From an uncultured Armatimonadota bacterium (GTDB lineage: Bacteria; Armatimonadota; Fimbriimonadia; Fimbriimonadales; Fimbriimonadaceae): a DNA stretch of 64,000 bases. The notes under the pieces are model-generated. The model worked only from the letters and a program-made list of their open reading frames with translations, did no database searches and was not told the DNA's origin. Made by a program: the position numbers and the translations under genes. This document shows positions 8,841 to 18,543 of this stretch, piece after piece (position 1 is the first letter of the stretch; every line of letters starts with the position of its first letter). The stretch lies in NCBI GenBank assembly GCA_903904815.1, contig CAIVDU010000107.1, positions 22,000-85,999 on the forward strand. The letters are read 5' to 3'.

Positions 8841-8923
8841 CTCACAACTTGGAATGAAAGTGTGCCGACGTAGAATTAGCTCCAACTGCGCACTGCAAAC
8901 TGCATATTGCAAACTTTCATATC
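8841..8923 (+). repeat. Dispersed intergenic repeat, copy A
   Basis: Starts CTCACAACTTGGAATGAAAG and ends GCAAACTTTCATATC, so its ends carry the 8-bp inverted repeat ATGAAAGT/ACTTTCAT. The inside has ACTGCGCACTGCAAACTGC. Other copies lie at 22507-22604, 31503-31584, 33381-33471 and, inverted, 58803-58900. It lies 14 nt after the lemA stop. Confidence 0.7.
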
Positions 8924-8926
8924 AGA

Positions 8927-9421
8927 CTAGAATTGGCCGATGTCTGGCCAGCCGTACCAGACGGCGGGGTAGTTTCGCCACTGATCTTCGTGGACCAGAG
9001 TTCCCCCAATCCGCTGGTAAAAGGCCCTTCCGATCTCATTTTGCTGCAAGGTGTGGATGGCCATGGTCTTGGCCCCGCGGGCTCTGAAAGCCTGAACCAT
9101 CTGTTCAACCAGGGCCCTTCCCACACCCGACCTGGTCTGCGAGGGATCGACGTAAAGTCCCCCAATTTCGCAATCGTAACCTGGAAGTTGCGGAGGACGG
9201 GTCTCGATGGCAAAGCCGATCGGGATATCGTTCTCGTCCACTGCAGCCACATAAAGAAGCGAGGGGTCGAAGAGCTGTTCCAGGCGACGCATGCGAGCCG
9301 TCACGTCTAAAGCCGCGAGTTCGTCGTCCGAAATGATACCGACATAAGCCCATCTCCATCCGTCGACGAGGATCTCGGCCATTCGCTTTGAATCGCTTGC
9401 TCTGGCGACCCGAATTCTCAT
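8927..9421 (-). CDS. GNAT family N-acetyltransferase
   Basis: 164 aa with the full GNAT fold. It starts MRIRVARASDSKRMAEILVDG (beta1-alpha1). The acetyl-CoA binding motif A reads YVDPSQTRSGVGRALVEQMV (the Q/RxxGxG/A loop). The C-terminal part is NEIGRAFYQRIGGTLVHED. It transfers an acetyl group from acetyl-CoA to an amine; the substrate cannot be told. The gene is alone, convergent with lemA. Confidence 0.9.
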   Translation of the reverse strand: MRIRVARASDSKRMAEILVDGWRWAYVGIISDDELAALDVTARMRRLEQLFDPSLLYVAAVDENDIPIGFAIETRPPQLPGYDCEIGGLYVDPSQTRSGVGRALVEQMVQAFRARGAKTMAIHTLQQNEIGRAFYQRIGGTLVHEDQWRNYPAVWYGWPDIGQF

Positions 9422-9530
9422 TCGAAGAATCGTACTCTCATTTCACGATTCCTTCACGGCGATTTAAGGGCGTCTTCAGGCTTGGTTCTCACCATGAAGC
9501 TAAAGTCGGCTTAGCCGAAAGGGAGGATCC

Positions 9531-10163
9531 ATGAACAAAAAACTGATCGTTGCCGGAGGGCTCTTGCTTGCTGCCCTCGTGGCGGCCGGACTTCCACTCG
9601 CGGTTCTACAGGACAAGCGGGTGTCCCATTCTAGTATCGTCGCTTCGAATCGATCAAACATGCTAGAAAAACCGGCTGAACCGGCGAAAACCACGACGAA
9701 GCACTCGGGGTTAAGCCCTGAGGCTCCCCCTGAATTTTTGAATCGCGTTCAGGTTTATGCGGCCACCGGTTTACCGATAACATCTATCTCTCGAGGAGCA
9801 ACCCAATCCATTGTGAGGACGGAAACGACGAATCCCCGCGCAGGCGGGATGAACTCCAACCCGAGCGGCCCTGGAGACTTTGGCCTCGGCCAAGGTCCGG
9901 GAGGAGGAGGGCGACCCGGGCCGGGTCGAGCGAACTCGGGATATGCGTCCGGCGGTGACGGTGGAGGACAAAACGATCCCCAGATGGACGATCCGAACGT
10001 CCAGTGGCCAAGTCCCGACGGGTTTGGCCCAGGTGGTCCTGGAGGACCGGGAGGTCCGGGAGGTCCGGGAGGTCCGGGAGGTCCGGGTGGGGGAGGTCCC
10101 GGCGGACCTGGAGGACTGGGAGGTCCAGCTGGGGGAGGACCGGGTGGTCCGGGAGAAAGCTAG
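9531..10163 (+). CDS. Exported Gly/Pro-rich (collagen-like) protein
   Basis: 210 aa. Good ribosome binding site (GGGAGGA) 6 nt before ATG. Signal peptide or anchor at residues 5-26 (LIVAGGLLLAALVAAGLPLAV). A middle region of ordinary composition (about 27-110) is followed by a Gly/Pro-rich tail with about ten GGP units encoded by a 9-bp tandem repeat. Such low-complexity tails occur in cell-surface proteins. It is convergent with the next gene, with one base between the two stop codons. Tail length is likely to vary by repeat slippage. Confidence 0.75.
   Translation: MNKKLIVAGGLLLAALVAAGLPLAVLQDKRVSHSSIVASNRSNMLEKPAEPAKTTTKHSGLSPEAPPEFLNRVQVYAATGLPITSISRGATQSIVRTETTNPRAGGMNSNPSGPGDFGLGQGPGGGGRPGPGRANSGYASGGDGGGQNDPQMDDPNVQWPSPDGFGPGGPGGPGGPGGPGGPGGPGGGGPGGPGGLGGPAGGGPGGPGES
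10030..10152 (+). repeat. 9-bp tandem repeat encoding Gly-Gly-Pro
   Basis: Units of GGAGGTCCG are repeated near-perfectly about six times around 10039-10088 and degenerate afterwards. It is inside a coding region and in frame, so changes in copy number would alter protein length without frameshifting. Confidence 0.8.
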
Positions 10164-10164
10164 G

Positions 10165-11136
10165 TTAACCAGGCGAGTGCTTCACGCCAAGCATCTGTCG
10201 AAACGCGCCGAGAATCGCAATTCCGGCTCCCGTAACTTTGGACTCGTCGCCAGAAATCGCCGGTAGCCACCGCTCTTCCGCCTCGCGATACTGCTTTTGC
10301 GAGGTAATCCTCTTTTCCATATCGGGCATATGGGCCGCGCCGAAAAAGATGGCGACGGACTTGTTCGACCGGGCGTGCTCCAAATCTTCGAGAACCTTGC
10401 CATTTCGGCTCTTGATCAGGACGTCGCTGGTGCCTTCACCGAGGAATCCAACCAAGAGTCCGGGTTGAGAAAGTGCTTCCGCTAAAACGATCCTCATCGC
10501 TTCCTGGCTCCCCGGGTCGGACTTGATCTGCTGAAGGAAGGTCCCAAACATTTGACCTTCCTTACTGCCGGAATCCAATAGCTTCCCAATCCCGCCGACC
10601 TTTTTTTCCGTGTCCTTCCCTTGTTTTGTCGAAAGTGCGCTTACTTCGGCCCAGGTCAGGTCGCTGTTCTTAAAGGTCTTTTTCGTATAGTCGATGTCGT
10701 AAAGCTGGAAATCGAGACCAACTGCATCCGCGAACAACCGATAGGTCGACTTGTCTTTGGCTGGGAACGGCGTCTGGGCAGATGCACTGGTCGCCTGAGT
10801 CGACTTCGGATCCGGCTTGGGTATATCCTGCTTGACTCCTTCATAAAGCACAAGCGATTGGCTATCGAGCAGAGTTTGGATTGACTTGTAGTAGGATGCC
10901 TGTCCAATGTGGGCAGCTCCTACCAGCCAAATCGAGGCGCCCTTTCCGTCAAGCGGTACGAGATGGACAGCACGCGTCTCTAACAAAATGTTCGACTTTC
11001 CAGTTCGAACCAACCGAGTAAAAGAAGGTCCATCAGCCGGGGCAGATTTCGTGGATTGAGCGGTAGCCGCGTTCACCAAGCCGATGAGGCAGGCAGTAAG
11101 AAACACTCCCTTCGGGAGAGACGACTTGAGATTCAT
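10165..11136 (-). CDS. Exported TraB/GumN-like protein
   Basis: 323 aa. Signal peptide (about residues 1-27, ending NAATAQS). Then a domain with VGAAHIGQASYYKSIQTLLD followed by LVLYEGV, and near the C-terminus VAIFFGAAHMPDMEKRI. The GAAH motif pair and the intervening Glu match the TraB/GumN (TIKI-like) family, some of whose members are metal-dependent proteases. The mature protein would act outside the cytoplasm. Family assignment is by motif only. Confidence 0.7.
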   Translation of the reverse strand: MNLKSSLPKGVFLTACLIGLVNAATAQSTKSAPADGPSFTRLVRTGKSNILLETRAVHLVPLDGKGASIWLVGAAHIGQASYYKSIQTLLDSQSLVLYEGVKQDIPKPDPKSTQATSASAQTPFPAKDKSTYRLFADAVGLDFQLYDIDYTKKTFKNSDLTWAEVSALSTKQGKDTEKKVGGIGKLLDSGSKEGQMFGTFLQQIKSDPGSQEAMRIVLAEALSQPGLLVGFLGEGTSDVLIKSRNGKVLEDLEHARSNKSVAIFFGAAHMPDMEKRITSQKQYREAEERWLPAISGDESKVTGAGIAILGAFRQMLGVKHSPG

Positions 11137-11159
11137 GTGATTACAGCTTCAGACGGCTA

Positions 11160-13121
11160 TCAGGCGCACTCCGTTCTCGGTCCCGATAGTTCAATTTGCT
11201 GCCCTGGAAGATCCCAGAAGTGAGTGACTTTGTTCTTTCCGTTCGCCTTGGAGTAATAAAGGGCTTGATCGGCTTGCTCGATCAACGTTTGTCGGTCGAG
11301 AACCTTTTTTGTCAGAGTAGAGACACCGAAACTAGCGGTGACTGGGCAGTATCCCCAGTCGGAGTCCTCGAACGATGCCCTAAGCTTTTCAGCCACGAGA
11401 AGTGCCCCACCGTAATCCGTGTCGGGAAGAATGACGACCATTTCTTCGCCGCCGTACCGGGCGACGATGTCGGTCAACCGAACACCGTCCTTGAGAGCGA
11501 ATGCCACGCCACCCAAGACTTCGTCGCCTGCCTGGTGGCCAAAGCGGTCGTTTAAACTCTTGAATGAGTCGATGTCGAGGAGAATCAAGGAGAGCTGAGT
11601 CCTTGTGCGGGAGGCCAGTCTGAACTCTCTCTCAAGGCAATCTTGGAAACATCGATGATTGAGAAGTCCAGTTAAACCGTCGGTAGTAGCAAGTGCTTCC
11701 AGTCGCCGATTGGCGTCCTCCAAATCGATTTGCTGCATGTCGAGGCGTAAAGAGTAATCGCTGATGCTAACGAGCTGCTTCTGGATCACTCTTTCGTCTT
11801 CGACGCGACGACTTACGTCGCTGAAAGTGCAAACCACCGCGCTCACCTTCTTCGTGTGCTCATTGAAGATAGGCGCTGCGTCCATTTCTATCCAAACCAG
11901 CGATCCATCTGAGCGAGAGATACCCATGAGGAAGTCGTGGACCTCGTCTCCTGATTTGAGAACGAGCTGCGCCGGATGTTCGGATTCGTCAAGGTCTGTT
12001 CCATCTGGCTTGATCACACGCCAAAGCGGATCTATGGGCGCCCTCTTTTCAATCTGCGCCTTGGACAGTCCCAAAATCCTTTCCGCGCTCGGATTTGAGA
12101 TCATGATTCGTCCGTCGGCATTCTGAAACACGAGGCCGTCGCGCATCGTGGAGATCACCGCCCGCATCTGATGCTCACTGGTTCGGAGCGCGACTTCATG
12201 TTCACGAAGCGCGGTTAGGTCGACATGGGCACTCATTGCCCCGACAATTTGATGATGGCGGCCATACATAGGAAAAGCACTTGTAGAAATTCGGACCCGT
12301 TGTCCATCCTTGCGGCGGTAGGTCCACTCGATGTCAGAAACTGATCCTCCGGCCAGGATCGACGAGACTAGCTTCTTAGCCCTCTTGCCCACCCGACCGC
12401 TTGAGAGAACGTCGTACATGCAGTGCCCAGCCACTTCATGGGCCGGAATGCCGAACAGCTTTTCGGCCGCCGTGTTCCACTCCATGACAACCGAATCGAG
12501 ATCATAGGTAAAGCATGCCGTGGGTAGCCCGTGAAAAAGCGCTTCTAGTCGGGAAGCGGCTAACATTGCATCCCCCTGGCTGCCGGACGCCCGTTCTAAT
12601 GCGTCGGTGAGACGTCGGTTGAGTTTCGTCTGGATGGCAACTTGCCACCGAGCTTCAAGCAGAGCTTTCAGCTGGCGAGCGAGCAGGTTAAGGGAATTCA
12701 GTTGCTTCTCGGTGAAATCGCGTCGAAACCTATCAAAGACACACAGGCAACCCAGCGTCTGGTACCCGGCATGTAACTTGATGCCCGCAAGTGAGACTTC
12801 ACCGAGCCCTCCCGTTTCATCGGCTGATAACGGAAGCGGCAAGAACCGATCAGGATCCGCATCGGTTGCCAAGAACTTACTTCCGCTCAAGTTGGCGAAT
12901 CGCTTCTCGTGCGGGAATAGACCGCTTGAAGAAACGATCTGCTGCCAGTCTTGGAAGCCACAGCAAACGAATGCAACCGCACAACCTGACATCTCTCGAG
13001 CCAATGCCAAGAAGTCATCCAACTCTGGGTCGGCAGCTCCGTCGAGGAGATGCATCATCGTGAGGATCTCGATCCGCTCTTGTTTTCCTGAAGTGGGGAG
13101 TTCCATTGCCGGTATCTCCAA
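11160..13121 (-). CDS. GAF-PAS-PAS-GGDEF diguanylate cyclase
   Basis: 653 aa with no membrane segment. A GAF-type domain (about 20-165) is followed by two PAS domains (about 190-310 and 315-435), a short coiled linker (DMQQIDLEDANRRLEALAT) and GGDEF (about 465-635). The active site is ARYGGEEMVVILP, with both catalytic acidic residues. An inhibitory I-site RLTD lies five residues before GGEEM. It should make c-di-GMP from two GTP under control of cytosolic signals. It is a paralogue of the protein at 16154: the linker, GGDEF and one PAS share phrases such as LEALA.TDGLTG. It is divergent from the chemoreceptor gene. Confidence 0.93.
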   Translation of the reverse strand: MEIPAMELPTSGKQERIEILTMMHLLDGAADPELDDFLALAREMSGCAVAFVCCGFQDWQQIVSSSGLFPHEKRFANLSGSKFLATDADPDRFLPLPLSADETGGLGEVSLAGIKLHAGYQTLGCLCVFDRFRRDFTEKQLNSLNLLARQLKALLEARWQVAIQTKLNRRLTDALERASGSQGDAMLAASRLEALFHGLPTACFTYDLDSVVMEWNTAAEKLFGIPAHEVAGHCMYDVLSSGRVGKRAKKLVSSILAGGSVSDIEWTYRRKDGQRVRISTSAFPMYGRHHQIVGAMSAHVDLTALREHEVALRTSEHQMRAVISTMRDGLVFQNADGRIMISNPSAERILGLSKAQIEKRAPIDPLWRVIKPDGTDLDESEHPAQLVLKSGDEVHDFLMGISRSDGSLVWIEMDAAPIFNEHTKKVSAVVCTFSDVSRRVEDERVIQKQLVSISDYSLRLDMQQIDLEDANRRLEALATTDGLTGLLNHRCFQDCLEREFRLASRTRTQLSLILLDIDSFKSLNDRFGHQAGDEVLGGVAFALKDGVRLTDIVARYGGEEMVVILPDTDYGGALLVAEKLRASFEDSDWGYCPVTASFGVSTLTKKVLDRQTLIEQADQALYYSKANGKNKVTHFWDLPGQQIELSGPRTECA

Positions 13122-13505
13122 TTCTCGGAAAGGCGAATGCCAAAGCAGAGGTCAGCTACATGAGAGTCGTGCACCTGCGGGCGACCGGGATAACGAATGA
13201 AGATGCCTCGCGAGGGCAATCCCGGAACCGTTTTCAATAGATCCGAAGCTGAAAAGCGCGCTCGAAGCCCTCGATTCGGTCGACCGGTTAACCAAGTTTG
13301 TGTTGAAATCGCAATTCCAGGCGATTAGCGGAGCAGTCTGGATTTTCCTGGAGCTAGGCAAATGTAGCCGATGTTCCCACGAATTCCAACGATTTTCCAA
13401 GGTAACCGGTTTATTTTTCTTAACGTTAAGCCGATTTTAAAAAAGCTGACACCTAGATGTCGCATGTTTTGCTTGATTGCGAGGATTGAAGGCAGCTTAA
13501 CCACA
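13122..13505. promoter_or_regulatory. Divergent control region between diguanylate cyclase and chemoreceptor
   Basis: 384 nt without a gene. It holds a perfect 12-bp palindrome CTTAACGTTAAG (13419-13430) in AT-rich sequence about 75 nt before the chemoreceptor start, a plausible regulator site. In-frame codons extend leftward from the chemoreceptor to 13371, but that stretch has no protein-like character. Confidence 0.4.
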
Positions 13506-15848
13506 ATGCGTAAGATTCGATTACTGGCCCCATTTGAAGCGTTCATGAACCGGCTGAAATATGCCCGCAAGGTGATGGTCATCTCCATGTGTTTCATGAT
13601 CCCGATGACTGTGCTCATGTTCTTCTTTCAACGAGAAGTCAATGCTGGAGCCCAGTTTGCGTCTACCGAAGTTGATGGTTTAACCTACTTCAAGCCTCTG
13701 AACGTGCTCTTAGGGCACATCCTGGACCACGAAGGTCAGATCACGCGAGGCGCCTCGGGCGACGAAGCTGCAGCCGCAATTGCCACAGACCTCAAAAAGC
13801 TCGAAGAGATCGACGCAAAGCTTGGATCGACATTTGAGACCTCGACCGAACTCAAAGGCCTCAAAGATAGCTGCGACAATCTGCTCTCCGGCAAAGGCGC
13901 GGCGGAAAAGAATGTGGAGCGACATCAAGCCGTGGCTGATCAGACCATTGCCCTGATGTCGACGGTTTTGAGCAACTCGCAACTCATCCTCGACCCCCAA
14001 GCGGATAGCTACTTCCTGATTGACTCGGCCCTCGTGCAGAGTCCGACGACTCAAGAGCGAACCGCCGGCACCCGAGACTTGGCCTACTCGATTGCGGGGA
14101 GGAAAGCGATTACACCGGACGAACGCATCCAAATTGCCGTTCTCCAGTCCCAGCTCGATGCGCCGATCAGCACAACGAGTTCCGATTTTGCCCAGGCGTT
14201 TAAGGCGAACACCGCTTTGAAAGCGAAACTAGATCCTCTCAATCAAGAATTCCAGTCCGCAGGCTCAGCGTTCGACAAGATGTTGACCGCCGGTTTCGTA
14301 AATGGCGCCGTATCTCAATTCTCCCAAGACCAGGTTACGGAAGCATCTGCCAAGGTCTCCGAGGCAAACTCGAAGAACTACGAAGCAACCAAGAGCGAGC
14401 TTGAGAAGCTCCTGAACCTTCGGATTGCAAGCTACCTCTCAAGACGAAATGCGGTCTCCATGACCGTATTCGTCATGGTCGGTTTAGCGCTCAGTATGTT
14501 CTGGGCCTTCTCCCGAGCCACCGTTCGCAACGTCAAGGCACTATCGGGCGCCGTTCGACGACTGGCCAAGGGAAATCTTTACGCCATCAAGCCTTTTGAC
14601 TCTACGGATGAAGTCGGACAACTTGCCGACTGTCTCCAGGAGCTTTTAGACAGTCTGGAAACGATGGCCAAGGCGGCGGTAATCATTGCCGAAGGGGACC
14701 TGAGAGTTTCCATCGAACCGCGCTGTTCGGAGGACGAACTCGGTAACGCCCTCAAGAAAATGATCACTCAGTTAGCCGAAGTGCTCGGTTCTATTCGAGT
14801 GGGTGCACACGAAGTTGCCACAACCAGTGAGAGTCTGAGCCTCGCCGCTGAAAAGTCAGACATGGCCGTTCACAGCCTGAGCGAAGCTCTGAACGACGTT
14901 GCCAGCATGAACGAGCAAAGTGCGGTCGCAATCTACGAGATCGCGAGAAGCTGTGAGACCCAATCGGCAGCCGCTGAGTCTTCCAGCCACGCCATGTCGG
15001 CCCTTCGCGATTCGGTGAACGGTTTGAATGCCAGTGCCTCTCGACAGCGCACCGCTGTCCAAGAGTCAAATCGAGTCGCCTCAGAGTGCAGCACCACGGT
15101 CAAGCAAACAATCGAGGGCATGGCGCGCATTCATCGACAGGTTGAGACTTCCACCATGGAAGTGGAAGCATTAGGCTCCAGAAGTTCTGAAGTAGGCCGT
15201 ATTGTTGCCACCATTCGCCAGATCGCAGAGCAGACTAACTTGCTCGCATTAAACGCAGCCATCGAGTCCGCTCGAGCCGGCGAGCATGGGCGTGGCTTTG
15301 CGGTCGTCGCCGACGAGGTTCGAAAACTGGCCGAACAGAGTTCCCAGGCGACAAAAGAGATTAGTGAGCTGATCTCAAACATGCAGGCAGGCATTAGCGC
15401 TTCTCTTACCGCGATGGAAAACAGCCGCACAGAAGTCGAAAACGGAACACGTCACAGCGCCGACGTCCTTCCCGCACTCGAAAAGATGATTAAGCAGACG
15501 GCGGAAGTGGTTGTCGAGACAGAAACCCTAGCCCAAACAAGTGTCGAAATGAACGAGGCAGTGGACACGCTTGAGCATCATTTGGGAGCGGTTTCAGAAG
15601 CGAGCCACACGACAGCCGCGGGGGCTCAAGAATTGAGCGCAACCGCGACAGAGATGGCGGACCACTCGAAGAAGATGAAGGTACAGGCTGAAGATCAAAT
15701 CGGTCTAATCGAAGCGGTCGCCGCGTCTTCTGAGCAATTGAGTGCGATGTCGGAAGAGCTTTTGGCCCTCATTTCTGAGTTCAAACTGAAAGCAAGAGTA
15801 TCTGAGAAGGCATCTCTTCGAGAACTTCTGCAGCGAAAGGCGGCCTAG
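13506..15848 (+). CDS. Methyl-accepting chemotaxis protein
   Basis: 780 aa. Membrane helix 1 at about residues 22-42 ([18 protein letters not shown]), extracytoplasmic sensor to about 315, and helix 2 at about 316-338 ([19 protein letters not shown]). A HAMP segment follows ([14 protein letters not shown]...[10 protein letters not shown]). The long signalling coiled coil has its tip near residue 573 ([20 protein letters not shown], then [19 protein letters not shown]). It signals to CheA/CheW, which are not in this window. ATG at 13506 is preferred because it begins the basic stretch before helix 1; upstream in-frame starts add 45 unlikely residues. The neighbouring diguanylate cyclases suggest linked motility and c-di-GMP control. 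Confidence 0.93.
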   Translation: MRKIRLLAPFEAFMNRLKYARKVMVISMCFMIPMTVLMFFFQREVNAGAQFASTEVDGLTYFKPLNVLLGHILDHEGQITRGASGDEAAAAIATDLKKLEEIDAKLGSTFETSTELKGLKDSCDNLLSGKGAAEKNVERHQAVADQTIALMSTVLSNSQLILDPQADSYFLIDSALVQSPTTQERTAGTRDLAYSIAGRKAITPDERIQIAVLQSQLDAPISTTSSDFAQAFKANTALKAKLDPLNQEFQSAGSAFDKMLTAGFVNGAVSQFSQDQVTEASAKVSEANSKNYEATKSELEKLLNLRIASYLSRRNAVSMTVFVMVGLALSMFWAFSRATVRNVKALSGAVRRLAKGNLYAIKPFDSTDEVGQLADCLQELLDSLETMAKAAVIIAEGDLRVSIEPRCSEDELGNALKKMITQLAEVLGSIRVGAHEVATTSESLSLAAEKSDMAVHSLSEALNDVASMNEQSAVAIYEIARSCETQSAAAESSSHAMSALRDSVNGLNASASRQRTAVQESNRVASECSTTVKQTIEGMARIHRQVETSTMEVEALGSRSSEVGRIVATIRQIAEQTNLLALNAAIESARAGEHGRGFAVVADEVRKLAEQSSQATKEISELISNMQAGISASLTAMENSRTEVENGTRHSADVLPALEKMIKQTAEVVVETETLAQTSVEMNEAVDTLEHHLGAVSEASHTTAAGAQELSATATEMADHSKKMKVQAEDQIGLIEAVAASSEQLSAMSEELLALISEFKLKARVSEKASLRELLQRKAA

Positions 15849-15969
15849 GCCGCCTTTGTGTCTGACGTACATTCGCATTGCAGTCGACACCTATTCGCCC
15901 CAAACCTCCACAAAAGGCGATACAATTGATTCTTCAACAGCAAAACTGAGCAGTGGTTAGCTCGGTTTC

Positions 15970-16149
15970 ATGGAGAAGGTAGCACCAGCGTCGGCTGCTA
16001 AGAGATGGATGGCATCGCGATGGTTTTTCTATCGCGGCGTCATGTCAATACTCGGTTTAGGTCCTCGCTTCCCGGAGGTCCCTTCTAGCACAGATGACTG
16101 GAGCGCCGTTGTAAAGGGTGATGGTCGACTCCAACAAGTCTTGAAATAG
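15970..16149 (+). CDS. Possible 59-aa protein upstream of a diguanylate cyclase
   Basis: ATG at 15970 opens 59 codons (MEKVAPASAAKRWMASRW...; ends GRLQQVLK) and stops 4 nt before the ATG of the diguanylate cyclase. Spacing suggests translational coupling. There is no recognised domain and no clear ribosome binding site. It could be a leader or a small partner, or an accident. Confidence 0.3.
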   Translation: MEKVAPASAAKRWMASRWFFYRGVMSILGLGPRFPEVPSSTDDWSAVVKGDGRLQQVLK

Positions 16150-16153
16150 TCCG

Positions 16154-18484
16154 ATGGCGATTCACGTTCCTGCCGAGACCGCAGCGATGGAGTCTGAGAT
16201 CGTTCGTTTAGAGGCGGAAACGCAGACGCTTGGGGCTCGATTGACCGACTTGGTGGATCCGGAAGCACTTACCGAAGACCCGATCAGCGGGATTCGTGGA
16301 GAGTCGTTCGATCAAGCGATCAAATTGACTAGTGCAGACCATCGGCAAGCGGAAGCCATGGCGCGAATCGGGAGTTGGAGCCGCGACCTTTTGACGGGAC
16401 TTTCCACGTGGAGCGCGGGCAAGCTACTGATCTTTGGCCTTGATCCGGATGGACCCACACCCCCATTCGAGTCCACGCTCCAGTTCATCCACCCCGACGA
16501 CCGAGAAAGTGTCGTCAAGTCGATCGCTCTGGCCATCGAGACGAACCAACCGCAGGACTTGGTCTATCGTATTCAAACGCCATCTGGGCAAAAGACACTG
16601 GAATCTCAGGTGCGGCCCTTTCTTCAGGATCAGCGACTGGTCGGCACGGTTCGCGACGTCACCGAAGCTCGTCTCGCGGCATCGGAACTCGCCGAGAAGG
16701 AGAAGAATCTCCGAGCAATTGTCGACAATCTCAACGAGGGCCTGCTTCTCAAGGCCCCCTCGGGAGTGATCGAAATGGCTAATCCAGCCGCCGAAATCCT
16801 TTTGGGATGTTCCGTCGCTGAGATGATGGGCTGTACGACGCACGATCCTCGCTGGCGGATTGTGCGTCTCGACGGCTCGGTGATGCCCGCACCAGAGCAC
16901 CCCGCGGACCGGGTCATCGCCACCCGAACCGCTCATCGCGATATCGTCATGGGAATCGAACACCCGGATGGCCACACCAAATGGCTCCGTTGCAGTGGCA
17001 TTCCGCTGTTTGACGATTCCGGTACGGAACTTAGAGGAATTCTTTGCACGTTCGTCGACTTCACCGACCATGTGAATGCGGAGAACAAGCTTGCCGAAAT
17101 AAACGCGCTTCGGGGGGCGATTTTGGCGAGCGCAGACTGCTCCATCATTTCGACCGACACGGATGGAACGATTCTCAGCTTCAACCATGCCGCCGAGCAG
17201 ATGTTTGGCTACCCACAGGAAGAGGTGATTGGCGCCGCCACATTGATAAAGTTTCATACCCCTTTCGAGATAGCATCGAGAGCGTCCGAGCTTGGCATCG
17301 AGCCTTCCGTCCGTGTTCTGTTTCATGAAGCTCTGAACGGATGCGTTGAGGAACGGGAATGGACATTAGTCCGGCAAGACGGGTCTATCTTTCCTGCGAT
17401 GGTCACCGTAACCGCCATGCGAACGGAAGAAAAACGACTCTTAGGCTTTCTGGGAGTCGCCCGAGACATTAGCCGTTCAAAGGCTAACGAAGAGGCTCTT
17501 CGGGCAAGCGAAGCCCGCTTAAATGAAGCCCAACGACTCGCAAAGTCAGGAAGCTGGGAAACCGACATTTTAGGCGGCAGAACGACTTGGTCGGCGGGGC
17601 TTTTCGAACTACTTGGACTTGAACCGAATTCTTCCCCTCCAAGTCCCACCGAGTTCCTCGCCTTGATCCATCATGAGGATCGTCCAGCTTTCCTAGCCGC
17701 CTATGAAGCGGCAGAAGAATTGGGCGAGTCGTTTGACATTGAATTCAGGCTTCTTCGATCTCCGGGGGAGATGATCACCCTTCACGCTTTCGCCCACGTA
17801 TATCATCGAGAGGGGGCCCCGGTTCGTATCCTGGGCAATGTCCAAGACATTTCGGAACGCAAAGCAGCCCACCGCCAGATCGAATGGCAAATGCGAACGA
17901 TCTCTTCGTACGCAGCTGAACTAGAGGCGGGAAAGCAGGAGCTTGAAAAGGTGAACGCACGACTCGAGGCTTTGGCGATCACCGATGGTCTGACCGGAAT
18001 CATGAACCATCGGGCTTTTCAAGACAGGATCGACCAGGAGTTCAAACGGGCTCGGCGGTACGAGTCCGCGTTGTCAATGTTGCTAATCGATGTCGATAAC
18101 TTTAAGAGTTACAACGATTCGTTCGGACACCAGGCGGGGGACGAGGTCTTGCGGGCAGTCGCAAAGACCCTACAACTTACCGGGAGGCAGACCGATTGGA
18201 TAGCCCGCTATGGGGGAGAAGAGTTCGTGGTTATTCTCCCGGAGACTGGACTGGAGTCTGCCCTCGACGCTGCCGAGAGATTCCGAGTTGCGGTAAGTAG
18301 CCGCGCGCTTGGATCTCGGGAACTAAACATTAGCGTGGGTGTCGCCACGCTCACCAAAAATCACGTACGGCCTGCCCACTTGGTCTCAGACTCCGACCGC
18401 GCGCTGTATTTCGCAAAAGCGAACGGTCGCAACCGCGTCGCCTGGGTGGATCCGGCCACTGGAAATCCGCTAGTTGGTCAGTAG
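16154..18484 (+). CDS. Multi-PAS GGDEF diguanylate cyclase
   Basis: 776 aa, cytosolic. An N-terminal coiled segment is followed by four PAS-type domains (about 60-170, 180-305, 310-440 and 455-570), a coiled linker and GGDEF (about 605-765). The active site is ARYGGEEFVVILP, and an I-site RQTD sits five residues upstream, so product inhibition is likely. It probably synthesises c-di-GMP in response to signals sensed by the PAS array; no ligand residues can be assigned. It is a paralogue of the cyclase at 11160-13121 (shared HDPRWRIVRLDG/IDPLWRVIKPDG-type PAS and matching GGDEF). Confidence 0.93.
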   Translation: MAIHVPAETAAMESEIVRLEAETQTLGARLTDLVDPEALTEDPISGIRGESFDQAIKLTSADHRQAEAMARIGSWSRDLLTGLSTWSAGKLLIFGLDPDGPTPPFESTLQFIHPDDRESVVKSIALAIETNQPQDLVYRIQTPSGQKTLESQVRPFLQDQRLVGTVRDVTEARLAASELAEKEKNLRAIVDNLNEGLLLKAPSGVIEMANPAAEILLGCSVAEMMGCTTHDPRWRIVRLDGSVMPAPEHPADRVIATRTAHRDIVMGIEHPDGHTKWLRCSGIPLFDDSGTELRGILCTFVDFTDHVNAENKLAEINALRGAILASADCSIISTDTDGTILSFNHAAEQMFGYPQEEVIGAATLIKFHTPFEIASRASELGIEPSVRVLFHEALNGCVEEREWTLVRQDGSIFPAMVTVTAMRTEEKRLLGFLGVARDISRSKANEEALRASEARLNEAQRLAKSGSWETDILGGRTTWSAGLFELLGLEPNSSPPSPTEFLALIHHEDRPAFLAAYEAAEELGESFDIEFRLLRSPGEMITLHAFAHVYHREGAPVRILGNVQDISERKAAHRQIEWQMRTISSYAAELEAGKQELEKVNARLEALAITDGLTGIMNHRAFQDRIDQEFKRARRYESALSMLLIDVDNFKSYNDSFGHQAGDEVLRAVAKTLQLTGRQTDWIARYGGEEFVVILPETGLESALDAAERFRVAVSSRALGSRELNISVGVATLTKNHVRPAHLVSDSDRALYFAKANGRNRVAWVDPATGNPLVGQ

Positions 18485-18543
18485 GGGCAGAATTCCGAGT
18501 TTCCCCATCGACATTAGGGGGCGACAAGTTCTATCCTCGCACT

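Noticed and set aside
10030..10152. Possible CRISPR-like array
   Set aside because: The repeats are 9 bp, contiguous and in frame within a Gly/Pro-rich gene; there are no spacers.
13371..13505. Extended N-terminus of the chemoreceptor
   Set aside because: It would add 45 residues before the usual basic stretch and first membrane helix and overlaps the likely promoter and palindrome.
16424..17326. 300-codon leftward frame
   Set aside because: Antisense to PAS domains of the diguanylate cyclase; arises from the codon bias of the real gene.
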